A stretch of 64,000 nt of DNA, from NCBI GenBank assembly GCA_964576585.1, contig CAZNWO010000001.1:10849-74848 (forward strand), read 5' to 3'. The DNA is from GCA-2730975 sp964576585 (GTDB lineage: Bacteria > Verrucomicrobiota > Verrucomicrobiia > Opitutales > Seribacteraceae). The position numbers were made by a program, and so were the translations under genes. The notes under the pieces were generated by a model. It did not search any database and was not told where the DNA came from. It saw only the letters and a program-made list of their open reading frames with translations. This document shows, piece by piece, positions 52,520-63,400 of the stretch; the stretch's first letter is position 1, and each line of letters begins with the position of its first letter.

Positions 52520-54514
52520 ATGGACGAAAACTTGTCCCAATCTATCAACGATGCAATTTCAGGCGATGAACTGCTGACTGGTACTGGCGAGAACTTACGC
52601 ATTTGGCTTGGAGCTGAGCGAATGCCCCAATGGGTGGGCCAAAGCATAGCTGAATTAATTGAAAAACGGGAGTGGTCGGAATTGAACGATCGCTTTCACA
52701 AGAACCTCGCCTTTGGAACGGGCGGAATGCGTGGGCGTACCATTGGAAAAGTTGTTACTGGGGCAGAACGCGGAAAATCCGATCCCGAAACAACACCAGT
52801 CCACGCAGCGATTGGATCCAATACGCTTAATGACTTTACGGTGGTACGGGCAACCATGGCACTATACCAATACGTCAAGTCTTGGATGGCGGGGGAGGGA
52901 ATCTTGGATATTCCACGGATAATTATTGGGCACGACGTAAGGCATTTCTCAAGTCACTTTTGCCGCTTGGCCGCTTCCACCTGGAGCGACTTGGGCGGTT
53001 ATTCCATGATTTTTGACGGCCCTCGCTCCACGCCCCAGCTCAGTTACTCCGTTCGACGTCGCTTTACCCATGCCGGCATAGTAATTACCGCAAGCCACAA
53101 CCCACCCCACGACAATGGTTTCAAGGCGTATTTCGTGGACGGTGCCCAAGTGTCGCCCCCTCACGACAAGGCGATAATAGATCGCTACTCCAAGATCTCC
53201 CTGGAAGAAACAATTCCTTATGTTGAGGCTTTGCCCCAAAAAACCGAAACATCTTTCAATACCCTTCCCTCCGTTGATGATATCGCCTATCGATCTATTT
53301 TGGAGGAAGCCGTTCTTGATGCCGATCTGCTTAAAGCCCACTGCCCCAAAATTGTGTTTACACCCATACATGGAACGGGTGGGGTTTCTGCTGTTCCCGC
53401 ACTTAGGGATCACGGGGTTGAGGTGGCCTCGGTGGAAGAGCAATCTAGACAAAAACCGAATTTCCCTACCGTTGAATCTCCCAACCCCGAAAATCCCGAA
53501 GCGTTCAAAATGGGTATTTCCGTTGCCAAAAAAATTAAGGCAAAGGCAGTTTTGGCAACAGATCCCGACTGCGATCGCTTGGGGGTGGCGGTATTGGGGG
53601 ATCAAGGTCGCTACCGTTGTCTTACGGGAAATCAGATTGCATGCCTTTTGGCGGAATATCGGATCAATCGCCTAAAAAACTCCGGAATACTGCCCGAAGG
53701 AGGATCCGAAAGAGCGGTCATCTTGAAAACATTCGTTACAACCCCTATGCTAGAAGCCATTGCGACCCGCCAAGGCTTGAGGTTCGTAAACACCTTAACG
53801 GGCTTCAAGTGGATGGCTGAGAAATTGGCCGAATATGAAGAAACCGCAACGTCTGCTTTGCTCGATAACGAGGGCTTGGCCTGGGATTACGAGGAGACAG
53901 ATCAGCAAACACGCATATCGGTACTCCTTAAGTATTCCAACTATGTAGTATTGGCCGCCGAGGAAAGCTTTGGCTATTTGCCCATAGATCTTGTTCGCGA
54001 CAAGGATGCCAATGCCGCCGCACTTGCATTCTCAGAGCTACTGGCTTATCTCAACTCAATCGGATCGTCGCCTCTTGAGTTTTTGTCAAACCTTTATCAA
54101 AAATATGGTTATTACGAAGAAAGAACCGTAAATTTGATTTTTGAAGGAGCTTCTGGGGCAGAGGTAATAGGCAGCATAATCGAGTCCTATGTTCAGAATT
54201 TGCCTGCGTCGATCAACGGCTTACAGGTTGGTAGGGCGAAAAACTTTGGAAAGCCAGGTCATCTTGACGAGGATGAAAAACCTCTGCCAATCGAGAATTT
54301 CTTTACCTTCGATCTGGAGAACGGCTACAAGGTGGCCATACGAGCCAGTGGTACCGAGCCCAAAATCAAATATTACTTTTTTGGGCGAGCGGAGGTGTCT
54401 CAACCTAGTGCCCTTTCGACTGCGAGGAACGAGGTCGACGAAACCCTGAAATCGATGGCCGCGTGGGCTAAGGAAGATGCCAACGAACGCGGCGGAGTGA
54501 GTAATTCAGGCTGA
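52520..54514 (+). CDS. Phosphohexomutase (phosphoglucomutase/phosphomannomutase family)
   Basis: 664 residues, the long form. Alpha-D-phosphohexomutase domains I-IV in order: the active-site serine in TASHNPPHDNGFKAYF (core TASHNPPHDNG, ~190), magnesium-binding ATDPDCDRLGV (~350), sugar-specificity loop GFKWMAEK (~432) and EESFGYLP (~480), and phosphate-binding RASGTEPKIKYY (~612). The long N-terminal lead with FGTGGMRG (~68) matches the PGM2-like/PMM subgroup. It interconverts hexose-1- and -6-phosphates; glucose versus mannose cannot be settled by eye. Confidence 0.93.
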   Translation: MDENLSQSINDAISGDELLTGTGENLRIWLGAERMPQWVGQSIAELIEKREWSELNDRFHKNLAFGTGGMRGRTIGKVVTGAERGKSDPETTPVHAAIGSNTLNDFTVVRATMALYQYVKSWMAGEGILDIPRIIIGHDVRHFSSHFCRLAASTWSDLGGYSMIFDGPRSTPQLSYSVRRRFTHAGIVITASHNPPHDNGFKAYFVDGAQVSPPHDKAIIDRYSKISLEETIPYVEALPQKTETSFNTLPSVDDIAYRSILEEAVLDADLLKAHCPKIVFTPIHGTGGVSAVPALRDHGVEVASVEEQSRQKPNFPTVESPNPENPEAFKMGISVAKKIKAKAVLATDPDCDRLGVAVLGDQGRYRCLTGNQIACLLAEYRINRLKNSGILPEGGSERAVILKTFVTTPMLEAIATRQGLRFVNTLTGFKWMAEKLAEYEETATSALLDNEGLAWDYEETDQQTRISVLLKYSNYVVLAAEESFGYLPIDLVRDKDANAAALAFSELLAYLNSIGSSPLEFLSNLYQKYGYYEERTVNLIFEGASGAEVIGSIIESYVQNLPASINGLQVGRAKNFGKPGHLDEDEKPLPIENFFTFDLENGYKVAIRASGTEPKIKYYFFGRAEVSQPSALSTARNEVDETLKSMAAWAKEDANERGGVSNSG

Positions 54515-54584
54515 ACCTATCTTCTGTTGATGTGTTGGCTAATGTTTGTGCGTGAACGAATTTCCAGCATAGAGCCATCCCGAA

Positions 54585-55187
54585 CTATCCTTTTGGCCGA
54601 ATCTTTCCGCCGGCACCTCCCTCTGTGCAAATTGTTGGCTGTCCTAATTCCGAGCAATCTGCTCGAATGGCGGAAAATCCTTCCGATCTCTTGTCATAAA
54701 GCGGCCATATCAGCTGATGATCCGTTCCCGGGATTTCCAGATGCTCTATCTCCTCCCTGTAAAAAAAGCCGAAGGAACCCTCGGGGCCATTTGGGGGAAG
54801 CGAAGACATCGGCCTTATACAGTCGAAGAGAAACATCAGCCAGTGACCAGTGTTGTCGTAGCTTTTTTCGGATACGTAGCCGAATAGCCTGAAGTCGCTC
54901 TCGTCCGCCTCAAGATTTATCTCTTCGAGAGTTTCTCTCATCGCACATTCGTATGGAGATTCGCCTGAATCGAAATCAAGCTTTCCACCGATGGGGCTCC
55001 ACTTTCCACGGTTTGGGGGATTTGTCCTTTTTAGGAGCAAAAGCCTGCCTTTTTCGTCTCGCACAAATACCAAGGTGGAGATTCTAAAGGAGTTTGTGGG
55101 AGGAGTCGGTTTCAACTTGAGTGCGATTTTTGCATCGAGGGCATAGGAAGCGATGGAAAAATCAAGTTGAATTTTGTCGAGTTGCAA
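54585..55187 (-). CDS. Nudix hydrolase
   Basis: 200 residues. The Nudix box is complete: GKLDFDSGESPYECAMRETLEEINLEA pattern with G-x5-E-x7-R-E-x2-E-E (core RETLEEI, ~93), preceded by KRTNPPNRGKWSPIGGKL, typical of MutT-like enzymes acting on nucleoside di/triphosphates. The start at 55187 is only 14 bases from the divergent pilus-locus start at 55202. Promoters must therefore overlap coding sequence, or the real start is internal (an in-frame TTG follows residue 24, just before the domain). Confidence 0.82.
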   Translation of the reverse strand: MQLDKIQLDFSIASYALDAKIALKLKPTPPTNSFRISTLVFVRDEKGRLLLLKRTNPPNRGKWSPIGGKLDFDSGESPYECAMRETLEEINLEADESDFRLFGYVSEKSYDNTGHWLMFLFDCIRPMSSLPPNGPEGSFGFFYREEIEHLEIPGTDHQLIWPLYDKRSEGFSAIRADCSELGQPTICTEGGAGGKIRPKG

Positions 55188-55201
55188 CCTACAAAACTTT
55201 C

Positions 55202-55927
55202 ATGAAATCCCTAATCCACCTATCTTGCGCCCCCATAAACAAGTTGGTTCCCGCCGTGATTCTACTTTGTTGTTCATCTCTCTTTTCCCAATCGGTGCCT
55301 CGGCCCGGAGAACTAATTCAATTGAACGGCGTGACGCTTCAAACGGGGACGGGCAAATGGTTGACCGCCACCGTTACCTTCACTCCTCGCAAGCATCCCA
55401 ATGCCGAAACGGCCTACAACAAAGATTTTGTGGATGACGTCAAATTAACCTTCTATGTGGCATTTTATAATAAGACTCGGGAGGGAAATTTCAGGAAAGA
55501 GGGTAAAAGGGAAGGGCAACAGGGAGGTTATGCGGAACCCGACCTTTATGATTACTATCATGCCGAGGTAGACATAGTGACCATGAAAGTCGATGGTTCG
55601 AGAAAAGAACTGCATTTCCTTCTATCCAATGACCTTGCCGAGCGTGATGGATTTAACCGCAACCCTAGACCGGTGGGATACGTCGTGGAAATGACCATAG
55701 GAGGAAAGGCAATTGAGTTTCAAGATGGCATCCAATTCGAGTCCGGAGGTCGAAAGTATACCCAATCAAAAGCAGACCATGCCCGGGCAATCCAGGCATT
55801 CAAGGATTACTGCAAGGAGAAATCGAGGGACAACCAAGGCTTGCTTGTGCCTGCCCACATGGTAAGCGCATCGTATCTTCAAAATGCACCGGCAGTCAGG
55901 ATTCAGGCACCGAAAACCCCTCAATAA
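55202..55927 (+). CDS. Exported Amuc_1102-type pilus-like protein
   Basis: 241 residues from the ATG at 55202. The N-terminal ~33 residues form a signal peptide (KLVPAVILLCCSSLFSQSV). The mature part is beta-rich with a charged, aromatic middle (YAEPDLYDYYHAEVD). In Akkermansia the position before the PilM-like gene is held by Amuc_1102, an exported protein of similar size; assignment rests on position, size and export, with sequence similarity not checked. It probably belongs to the envelope-spanning pilus-like assembly encoded downstream. Confidence 0.75.
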   Translation: MKSLIHLSCAPINKLVPAVILLCCSSLFSQSVPRPGELIQLNGVTLQTGTGKWLTATVTFTPRKHPNAETAYNKDFVDDVKLTFYVAFYNKTREGNFRKEGKREGQQGGYAEPDLYDYYHAEVDIVTMKVDGSRKELHFLLSNDLAERDGFNRNPRPVGYVVEMTIGGKAIEFQDGIQFESGGRKYTQSKADHARAIQAFKDYCKEKSRDNQGLLVPAHMVSASYLQNAPAVRIQAPKTPQ

Positions 55928-55971
55928 CTCGAGGGAAGCCCGTTCTTAACCCCGCACCTTAGGCTCATTTG

Positions 55972-57801
55972 GTGAAACCGCTGCGCAAGGCAATTTTCAA
56001 CTGCGGGGTCAGCCATGTTTCCGCAAGTGTCTTTTCCCAGGGGGAAGACGAAATCTTGACCCTGTTGGAGTCGGGAGTCGAAACTTTGCGCTACGATTAT
56101 TCGGACGACAACCTATGGCTGGATGCCGTCGTCGAGGGGTTGGGCAAACTTACCACAAAGCTCAACCTCAAGGGCGAAGCCTACATGATTTTGCCAGGCA
56201 GTCTATTGCTGACCAAGACCATTCGCGCCCCTCGCGTTGAGGAAGGTAAGCAAAGACAAATCGTGGCCTTCGAGCTACAGCAAAAAATGCCATACCCTTT
56301 GGCAGAGCTTATCTGGGACTATCAAGTTGTGGAAGACGATGGCGTGGAACAGGAGGTCCTAGCCATTGCGGTTCGGCCGACCATTGCGGAATCCTTCTGC
56401 GAAAAAGTAAGCTCCCTTGGGCTAAACCCAGTAGAGCTCAGTGCCGCCTCAATTCTTGACTTTAATGCTCTCCGTCACTCCCACATCGAAATGGAGGGCG
56501 AGGAGACCCTCGTAATCAACGTCGGCGCGAAGTCGACGAACTTGTTGTTCATTAACCCCGAGGGCTTCCTGATTCGCAACATCGCCTTGGGCGGAAATTC
56601 CCTGACCCAGCATGTGGCGGACAATCTCGGCGCTCCTTTTGCAAAGGCGGAAGAGGTAAAGAAAACCTTCTTTTCCGGGGAGGTCGCTTTCGCGGCGGAT
56701 GATCCTGCCGTTCAGGTTCTGGAGAAGAACGCCGAACAATTCAAGGATCGCATGAGCCAAGAGGTCACCCGTTCCGTGGTCACCTACAAACGACTCAAGA
56801 AAGGAAAATCCCCCACACGTGTTTTTCTTTGCGGAAAGGGTTCGCTTCTGCCAGGTCTCCCCGAACACCTAAGCCAGACTCAATCGCTGGCGGTGGACTA
56901 CTTCGATCCTCTCCGTTCCGTCCAATTGGGGCCCCAGATCGACGAAGAGCTAAAGCCTCAATTGCCCTTTGTCCTCAGCGAGGTCATCGGTGAAGCCTGC
57001 CGGCTTTTCGCTTCACCCGAGAAGGCCAAGTCATACAGGGGGATCAACCTCCTTCCAAAGAACAAGCTTGCCAGCATGGCCATGCGAAAAAAACGCTGGT
57101 GGCTCGCGGCAGCAGCAGGCATTGCGGCCCTGTCGCCCCTTCCCGGCTTGCTGGTTTCGGGGGGTCATCTGGAGAAAACACAGGAAAGGGTGGAACGGCT
57201 GGAAGATCTTCTCGATGAAAAGCAGCTAGAGGTTGAAGACCAGGAGGGCAAGCTTGAGGAGTATCTGGCATTTGATCATCTTGCGGGAGCCATGCAAAAG
57301 GATCTCATCCCGCTTACAGAAGTCAGCAGGGGCATAGACAATTGGCGCCTTTTGCTCGGAGACATTCAATCGAGAATTTTCGACGAGAAAGTGGGGGAGG
57401 TCTGGCTGGACGAGCTTTATGTGGAACGTGCAGATGCGCAGACTGCCGGGAATCGAGGCAGAAGGTCTGGGGCGCCAAGGAACAAGCAGTCTGTACAGGT
57501 CGTACGAAAATTGATTATCAACGGACGTTTTCTGGTGCGGGATGCGAATGAAACGGAGGGTGCGGACGAAGAAAACAATTCCCCCGAAGACGAGTCGGAG
57601 CCAGAAGTAAAAAGCCGGGATGAGCTAATTGAGCTCAACAGGCGCCGTCAAGCTGCTCTAACCGAAAGCCTTGAAAAATGTGCCTTTGTGGGGGAGATTA
57701 CTGAAAAGAAATTTGAGACCACAGGCAAGGGGGACCTCTTCAATCGCTTCTATACCTATTTTCACTATGAAATCAACCTAAGGGAAGGTTTAAATCTCTA
57801 A
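55972..57801 (+). CDS. PilM-PilN fusion protein (Amuc_1101-type)
   Basis: About 609 residues from GTG at 55972 (TTG just before is possible), with TTAGG upstream. Residues ~1-360 are an actin-like PilM/FtsA-fold ATPase: FNCGVSHVSASVF, VINVGAKSTNLLFI (~187) and VFLCGKGSLLPGL (~286). A membrane helix follows (~377-397, WWLAAAAGIAALSPLPGLL). Then comes a coiled coil (~400-440) and a periplasmic ferredoxin-like part to the C-terminus, the layout of PilN. In type IV pili PilM and PilN are separate and interact directly, so the fusion is meaningful. It links cytoplasmic and periplasmic parts of the alignment complex. Confidence 0.85.
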   Translation: MKPLRKAIFNCGVSHVSASVFSQGEDEILTLLESGVETLRYDYSDDNLWLDAVVEGLGKLTTKLNLKGEAYMILPGSLLLTKTIRAPRVEEGKQRQIVAFELQQKMPYPLAELIWDYQVVEDDGVEQEVLAIAVRPTIAESFCEKVSSLGLNPVELSAASILDFNALRHSHIEMEGEETLVINVGAKSTNLLFINPEGFLIRNIALGGNSLTQHVADNLGAPFAKAEEVKKTFFSGEVAFAADDPAVQVLEKNAEQFKDRMSQEVTRSVVTYKRLKKGKSPTRVFLCGKGSLLPGLPEHLSQTQSLAVDYFDPLRSVQLGPQIDEELKPQLPFVLSEVIGEACRLFASPEKAKSYRGINLLPKNKLASMAMRKKRWWLAAAAGIAALSPLPGLLVSGGHLEKTQERVERLEDLLDEKQLEVEDQEGKLEEYLAFDHLAGAMQKDLIPLTEVSRGIDNWRLLLGDIQSRIFDEKVGEVWLDELYVERADAQTAGNRGRRSGAPRNKQSVQVVRKLIINGRFLVRDANETEGADEENNSPEDESEPEVKSRDELIELNRRRQAALTESLEKCAFVGEITEKKFETTGKGDLFNRFYTYFHYEINLREGLNL

Positions 57802-57816
57802 CGTGACAACCTTCAC

Positions 57817-58947
57817 ATGAAGGGTTATTTCAAAGAAAACCTAGCTTTTTTGGCCAGCATCGTTCTGGCTGTTTCGGTTCTTTGCTTTTTGCAGTTTACC
57901 TCCTGTGGTAGCTCCCAGGATTTGGAAGATGCGGCCGGCAAGGTCAAGAGATTGCAAAGAAGCCTCTCGGACACTCAACTTGAAAGAGCTGGATTTGAGG
58001 GCGTGGAAGACAACCTGGAGTTAGCCAGAAAGGATAATGAGGGTTTGTTGGAAAATCGCATTGGAGAGTTAAAGAAATGGAAGGAAATATTAGGGCGTGA
58101 AAACTTGTTTGATGGTGTGAGCAAGAAGAGTTCGGACGATGTGAATGCGGAAATTTCTCGATTTCTTGATCGTCACAGAAAAGAAGCTGTTGAGAATGGC
58201 CTTACGATTCGCGGGGCATCCGAAGCTTCGTCGGACTCTCCGGGACTTTTCCCGGGTGGTGGACCCGAAATCGAGGATCGAGAGGGATTCGGGTTTTCCG
58301 GCTATGATGGAGCTTGGCCAAGCATTTCGGACGAAGAGGCTCGTGAATTACTGAAGCAAAAATTGATTCTGGAAAAGCTCTTGGCTGCACTGTTCAAATC
58401 TAGGCCTGATGACGAACCCTTGGAAATTTTGGGCCTTAGGCGTGAAACCGTCGGCGAGGTGGATGAGCGAGAAGCGGGTGGCGAAGCTTTGGCAATTGAG
58501 CCCTTGGCCGGTCTCTTGGCAAAGCGAAAGGGAAGAATCGAAACCTATGCCTTCGAGATTCGGTTTGAAGCCAGGACTCATGCCTTGCGAACCTTTCTCA
58601 ATACCCTTTCACACCCCTTTCTCATACGGGACGTCAAGGTCCGGCGCGTGGAAGATTCGGGGGGGAGTTTTTCTGGTGGACCGGGGATTGTGCCGCCATT
58701 TGGCTCCCTCGCGGACAATGCGCCCAATAGTACGCCCTTACCCGTTATCACCGACGTGGGCTCACGTTTTCAGGTGACGGTCGAGTATGTTCTTGCCGTT
58801 CATTCCGACCCCGTCGACTTCCTGAAGGCACACTATCCCGAAAAACCTCCCCCCGAAAACATGCTGTCTGATTTTCTCGAGGCATCTGGGTTTGATGGCG
58901 AGGCAGCAGAACTAGTGCAGTCCCTCTATCCCAAACAAGACGAATAG
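57817..58947 (+). CDS. PilO-like Amuc_1100-type protein
   Basis: 376 residues. Short cytoplasmic start, one membrane helix (~9-28: LAFLASIVLAVSVLCFLQF), a coiled-coil region (~35-125), then a two-part periplasmic domain. Part one carries LLKQKLILEKLLAAL (~168). Part two has a FEIRFEARTHALRTFLNTLSHP pattern (core THALRTFLNTL, ~250) followed by the strand VEYVLAVHSDP, the ferredoxin-like fold of PilO. A Gly/Pro-rich loop lies at ~135-160. Akkermansia Amuc_1100 (317 residues, the immunomodulatory outer-membrane-associated protein) has the same layout and neighbours. A lipobox at FTSC is weak. Confidence 0.82.
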   Translation: MKGYFKENLAFLASIVLAVSVLCFLQFTSCGSSQDLEDAAGKVKRLQRSLSDTQLERAGFEGVEDNLELARKDNEGLLENRIGELKKWKEILGRENLFDGVSKKSSDDVNAEISRFLDRHRKEAVENGLTIRGASEASSDSPGLFPGGGPEIEDREGFGFSGYDGAWPSISDEEARELLKQKLILEKLLAALFKSRPDDEPLEILGLRRETVGEVDEREAGGEALAIEPLAGLLAKRKGRIETYAFEIRFEARTHALRTFLNTLSHPFLIRDVKVRRVEDSGGSFSGGPGIVPPFGSLADNAPNSTPLPVITDVGSRFQVTVEYVLAVHSDPVDFLKAHYPEKPPPENMLSDFLEASGFDGEAAELVQSLYPKQDE

Positions 58948-58958
58948 CCTCCAGGGTG

Positions 58959-60287
58959 ATGAAGTTTTTGAAATCTCATTACGACAAGCTCGTCATTGCC
59001 ATAAGCATTTTGACGCTGTCTCTCTTCGCCCTTTTCGCCTTCTTGGCCGAAGAACCAGACCTCAAGTCATCCCGAGGAATTCGCTCCGGAGGCTTGATCG
59101 AATCCTTGGTGGTAAAAGAAGGAATTGCGACCCTTGAAACCAGAAACCCACACGGACTTATGCCCGGCATGAAAATTATTGTTTCCGGCGCCAACCCCGA
59201 ATCTTTCAACGGAAACTTTGCCGTAAAATCAATTGCAATGCCTGAGACGGGAGATGACGTTCGCCTAGTCCTCAAGGGCGGGGAGGTTGTCGAGGCGATA
59301 TTTTCGGGGGCTGATCAAGATAATCTGGAGGGTGACTGGAAAAAGGCTAGAGGGGGAATCCGCTTGCGTGGCGCAGGGGACAGAAAAATTGTTCTTCTTT
59401 CAGAAATTGAAAACCTTTTGGGGTCGCGGACCCTGACTTTCGAATCAACAGATATCGGCGACGGAGAGGCGGACGGGGACTTGAAGCTCATTGCCTATCA
59501 GCAACGCGCCGAGCCAAAAGAGGCAATCAATCCTGCTTCCGGCAAGGTATGGTCAAAAACCAAGGAAGCGCCTGAGGGCGAACCGAGCTACGACCTTTTT
59601 ACGCCTCCGCAAATTTATGTCATCAAGGGAAGGCTTACCACTCGTTTGCCCAAGGAAAAGGAGCCCGAGAAGCCGCCCGAGGAATTCGGATTGAAATTGT
59701 CGAAATTTGATAAAGTACCCTATCGTTTCCGCATTCGTAGCTGGACGGGTAATACGCCCGTTCTCGAGGACCTTTCCATGGAATTTCCTTCAGGCTCGGG
59801 CAGGTTTGTCCGAAACCGCATTCAGCCAAAGGTTCCCCACAAGGTGAATCCCTCCTACAAGCCCGGGCTTCCCAGCTTGATTCCCACAACTGCCAATGAC
59901 CCTGCGAAACTGATCATGGTGGAGGCCTTTGTCGTTCAACCGGTTCGCGACCCTAAGACTGGCGGCATTCGTCCCGTTGGCAGGGTAATGCTGAAGGACT
60001 TCACCCTCCCCGTAAAGAGCTTTGAAATCAACAGCTTCATGGAATCCACTCATGCCGGGCAGTTTAACATAGTGGTTGAGTCCGCCATGAAGGATTTTCG
60101 CGGAGAGGAATATGCCTTCAAGGAAAACGCCAAGGGTACTAATTTTTCCTTAAATGAAAGGGAATACAGCATATTGGAGATCGATGTCAATGGCACCCGG
60201 GTGAAGTTTCAGAAAAAAGCCTTGGATCCACCCGAACTGCAAACCGAATGGCTGAATTTGCCGGGTACCGGAGCTCCCGGCAATTAA
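58959..60287 (+). CDS. Amuc_1099-type pilus-like membrane protein (PilP position)
   Basis: 442 residues from the ATG at 58959 (GTG directly before). One N-terminal membrane helix (~12-33, VIAISILTLSLFALFAFLA) then a long beta-rich periplasmic region with Pro/Lys-rich linkers (KEKEPEKPPEEF, ~232). The C-terminal part (~325-430) is the best candidate for the domain contacting the secretin. It lies between the PilO-like gene and the secretin, where canonical pil operons have pilP. No lipobox is seen, unlike classical PilP. The assignment rests mainly on synteny. Confidence 0.75.
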   Translation: MKFLKSHYDKLVIAISILTLSLFALFAFLAEEPDLKSSRGIRSGGLIESLVVKEGIATLETRNPHGLMPGMKIIVSGANPESFNGNFAVKSIAMPETGDDVRLVLKGGEVVEAIFSGADQDNLEGDWKKARGGIRLRGAGDRKIVLLSEIENLLGSRTLTFESTDIGDGEADGDLKLIAYQQRAEPKEAINPASGKVWSKTKEAPEGEPSYDLFTPPQIYVIKGRLTTRLPKEKEPEKPPEEFGLKLSKFDKVPYRFRIRSWTGNTPVLEDLSMEFPSGSGRFVRNRIQPKVPHKVNPSYKPGLPSLIPTTANDPAKLIMVEAFVVQPVRDPKTGGIRPVGRVMLKDFTLPVKSFEINSFMESTHAGQFNIVVESAMKDFRGEEYAFKENAKGTNFSLNEREYSILEIDVNGTRVKFQKKALDPPELQTEWLNLPGTGAPGN

Positions 60288-60497
60288 GATTTGGCTGCAC
60301 AGATCTTAGGCTAACACTTCTTCAGTTTAATGTTAACAGGATGATGCCCCCCTAGGTGTTTCTCTGATGTCTTCGCTTGCATCGTCTCCAGCGCACACTA
60401 TTCCGAGCTTTTTTATGTAGTTGACCCAACTTGCCTGAAAGTGTTCCATCTTAAGCTTCTAATTTGGGATATGCGCTTTCAATGAATCTATCCCGAC

Positions 60498-63400
60498 ATG
60501 CCCGAAATGAAAACTTTGCTAGCCCTATTGGTCGGTAGGCAAAGTGCGGTTTTAACCGCACTCTTTTTCGCGTGTGCTGGCAGCCTTCTTCATGCTCAGG
60601 GGTTACCGCCCTTGCCGCCCCTTCCCTCTAATCCGCCCGCTGAACCTTCGGTTGCTCCCGGACTTCCGCCTCTGCCGGGTGATCCACCCTTGCCTGCAAT
60701 TCCCGACACCACCCCTCCGCCGGCTCCTGCAGGCGGCGGTCTTGGGGCTCCGCCAGGGTTACCGCCCTTGCCGCCGGGAGACGATGCGGTTGACGTTCCC
60801 TCGGGCCTGCCGCCTTTGCCAGGCGGTGAACCCGGCGTAACTCCTTCCGCACCTTTGCCCGAGCTGTTGCCGCTAGACTCAGGCGAGCCCGCACCTGCAC
60901 CTATTCCTGCTATTCCACCGCCCGAAGAGCCTCTTGGCGACGAACCTGTCCTTGAAGCTCCTGCGGGCACAATTCCCGCGGGTCTCAATTTGCCCCCCGT
61001 TACTGACAACGCAGGACTGATGCGCTTGCTCGATGAAATTAGGGCACGTACGCGACGCGGCGACTACATTGGAGCCGAGGCCCTCACGGATCAAACGCTC
61101 CGCACCTTTGCCGAAACTGCCGAAAACGCCTTTTACCTTCGCCAAGTTCGTCGCGAGCAAACCAATCTCTATTATCGTCTGGCCCATCAGGCGCTGAAGG
61201 ACAAAAAGTATTCTTTGGCCAGCAAGCACTTGGCCCGATACCAGGCCAATGTCTCTCGTGAGGTCGAGGAACGCAAGCAAGCACGAGAAATCCGTATCGG
61301 AAAACAGGGCAAGCGCGATGTTTCCCTTGTGGGTAAATTAGTCGGGGAACTCGACAAGGCAAAGAAGGAGCTGGCCGAAATTCGAGCCAAGGCAGGCTTA
61401 CCTGAAAATGATGCCAAGGTAGATTACGATCGAGTTATGGCTCAGGAGCAGATGGAGCTGGAAAAAGCAAAGACGCAAGCTGAGCGATTGCTATCGAAGG
61501 CGCGAGTCGATGCTGCGGACGGCCAATACGACTTGGCCATTTCGCAGATAGACCAAGCGATTTCACTGCTTCCAAAGAACGTTGCAACCATCGCCTTGAT
61601 GAGCGACCTGTTCAAGGCGAAGCAACAGGTCTTGTGGTACCGCATCGGAGAAGCCATGCAAAAAGGACAAGTTGGTAACGTGCAGACCTTGGTTCTAGAA
61701 TATCAAGATGTGGAAAAGGAGCGACGCCGAGAAGAGACTGAAACCTTGGGAATCGAGGAGGGCCCGGACTTCGAGGCGGAAATGCAAAAGGCCAAGGAAA
61801 AGGCTGAACAACAAGCTGAATTAGCGGAAAAAATGTTGGCGCGCGCTAAGGCTAACATTCGAGATAAGGAATATGACAAGGCCGAGGAGGATCTCGTCAA
61901 GATCACCAACTACCTTGAGCCGAGTACGCGAACTTGGCCCTTAATCCTTGATGCTGCCCTAACGAGAAATCAAATCAACTTGGAAAAAGCGGAAGACGCC
62001 CGCAAGGCGAAGGATTGGGAACTTGCAAACCAGTACACCGATGCCTACAGGACGGGACTTCTGCAGGACCGCAATGTTATGGGTGCGGGCGGCATGGATC
62101 CTGGTCGGCCTGGCCTCAACGAGACAAAGGGCAAGGGGTCGGTCGACAATATTTTGAAACGGGCCGACCGTATGAGGGGGCGCATTGAAGACGACATGAA
62201 AAACCCTTACCGTCGGCATATTTCCGAGTTTACGCCGGACTGGGAGGATCGCCAGAGGGATTTGAGGGAATTGCTCATGCGGGCAAAGGTGCAGTTCATC
62301 AATCACGACCTGACTGGAGCCCAAGAAACCTATCGCCTCATCGAGGCGCGGTACTCACAAAATTACGAGGCGAAGCAAATGCTCATGAGAATAGCAAGGA
62401 TCAGACAGGAAGAAAGCTATCTCGGGTATTTGCAGACCCGCGAATCCATGCTTGAGGAAATTAACCGTGAGTGGGAAAGGCCAAAGGTTTTCGAGAGACA
62501 AATAGATGAAGTGGAGCCAGTTCGAGATACCAGCAATAAGTTGCTCGAGAAGCTCAAGACCATCAATATTCCGGCGGTACAATTTTTTGAGTCTCCCTTG
62601 CCGGAGGTTGCGCTCGAGCTTCAGCGCTTGGCGCAGCAGTTCGATTTCGCCGAACCGGATCCCACCAAAAAGGGGGTTAATATCCTAGTTATGAATCCTG
62701 CGGGCGAGGCGCCCCCGAATGTAACAATTACTCTTAACGGGATGCCCCTGGACCAAATGGTCAGCTTCATCACCGAGATGGTCGGATGGAGTTTCGATGT
62801 TCGCAATGATGCGGTGGTCATTTCCAAGACTGGGCTTGGAGGGGGCAGGCCAATAGGACTGGAAACCGAATTTTACGAGGTTACCCAAGGAACGATCCAG
62901 CGTATGACTGGAGGTGCCGGGGCAGGCGGCGGCGGCGGCGGCGGCGACCCCTTTGCTCCTCCAGGTGGTGGTGGCGCAGGAGGTGCAGGCGCAGGCGACG
63001 TTGGTGCAAAGATCAAGTCCTTCCTCGAGCAGGCCGGCATACCTTTCGACGAGACGCGGGGCCACAAGTTCGTCTTTGACGGATTCCAGATGATTGTATC
63101 GCACGAGAGGCGCTTTCTGGACTTGATCGAGCGAATTCTCGAGCGTCTGGACCAAGACTCCAGTCGCCAAGTCGAAATCGAGACCAAGTTTCTTGAAGTA
63201 CAGGAAGGAGCCCTAGAGGAAATCAGTTTTGACTGGCAATTCAAGTGGGGCAATCCCGTGCCCGCCCTGGACCCGCAAACGGGGATGCCAACGATTGATT
63301 CTAGGGGCAGACCGGTAATGGTGTACGAAAAAAACATGCTGGGAAATACCCGAACTCTTGCCCAAGCCCACTCTCCCGGTGGTCTGGAGCGAGACATCAC

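Noticed and set aside
52064..52540. Minus-strand open frames running through the N gap near kdsD
   Set aside because: They are antisense to kdsD and stay open only because N runs contain no stops.
60542..60550. AAGTGCGGT, the Haemophilus DNA-uptake sequence, occurs here and again at 22563-22571
   Set aside because: Two hits of a 9-mer in 64 kb on two strands are close to chance, one is part of the hairpin, and the organism is not a pasteurellacean.
60596..61009. Long Gly/Pro-rich minus-strand frame opposite the secretin start
   Set aside because: It is the shadow of the GC-rich GLPPLP repeats and has no start signal or recognisable domain.
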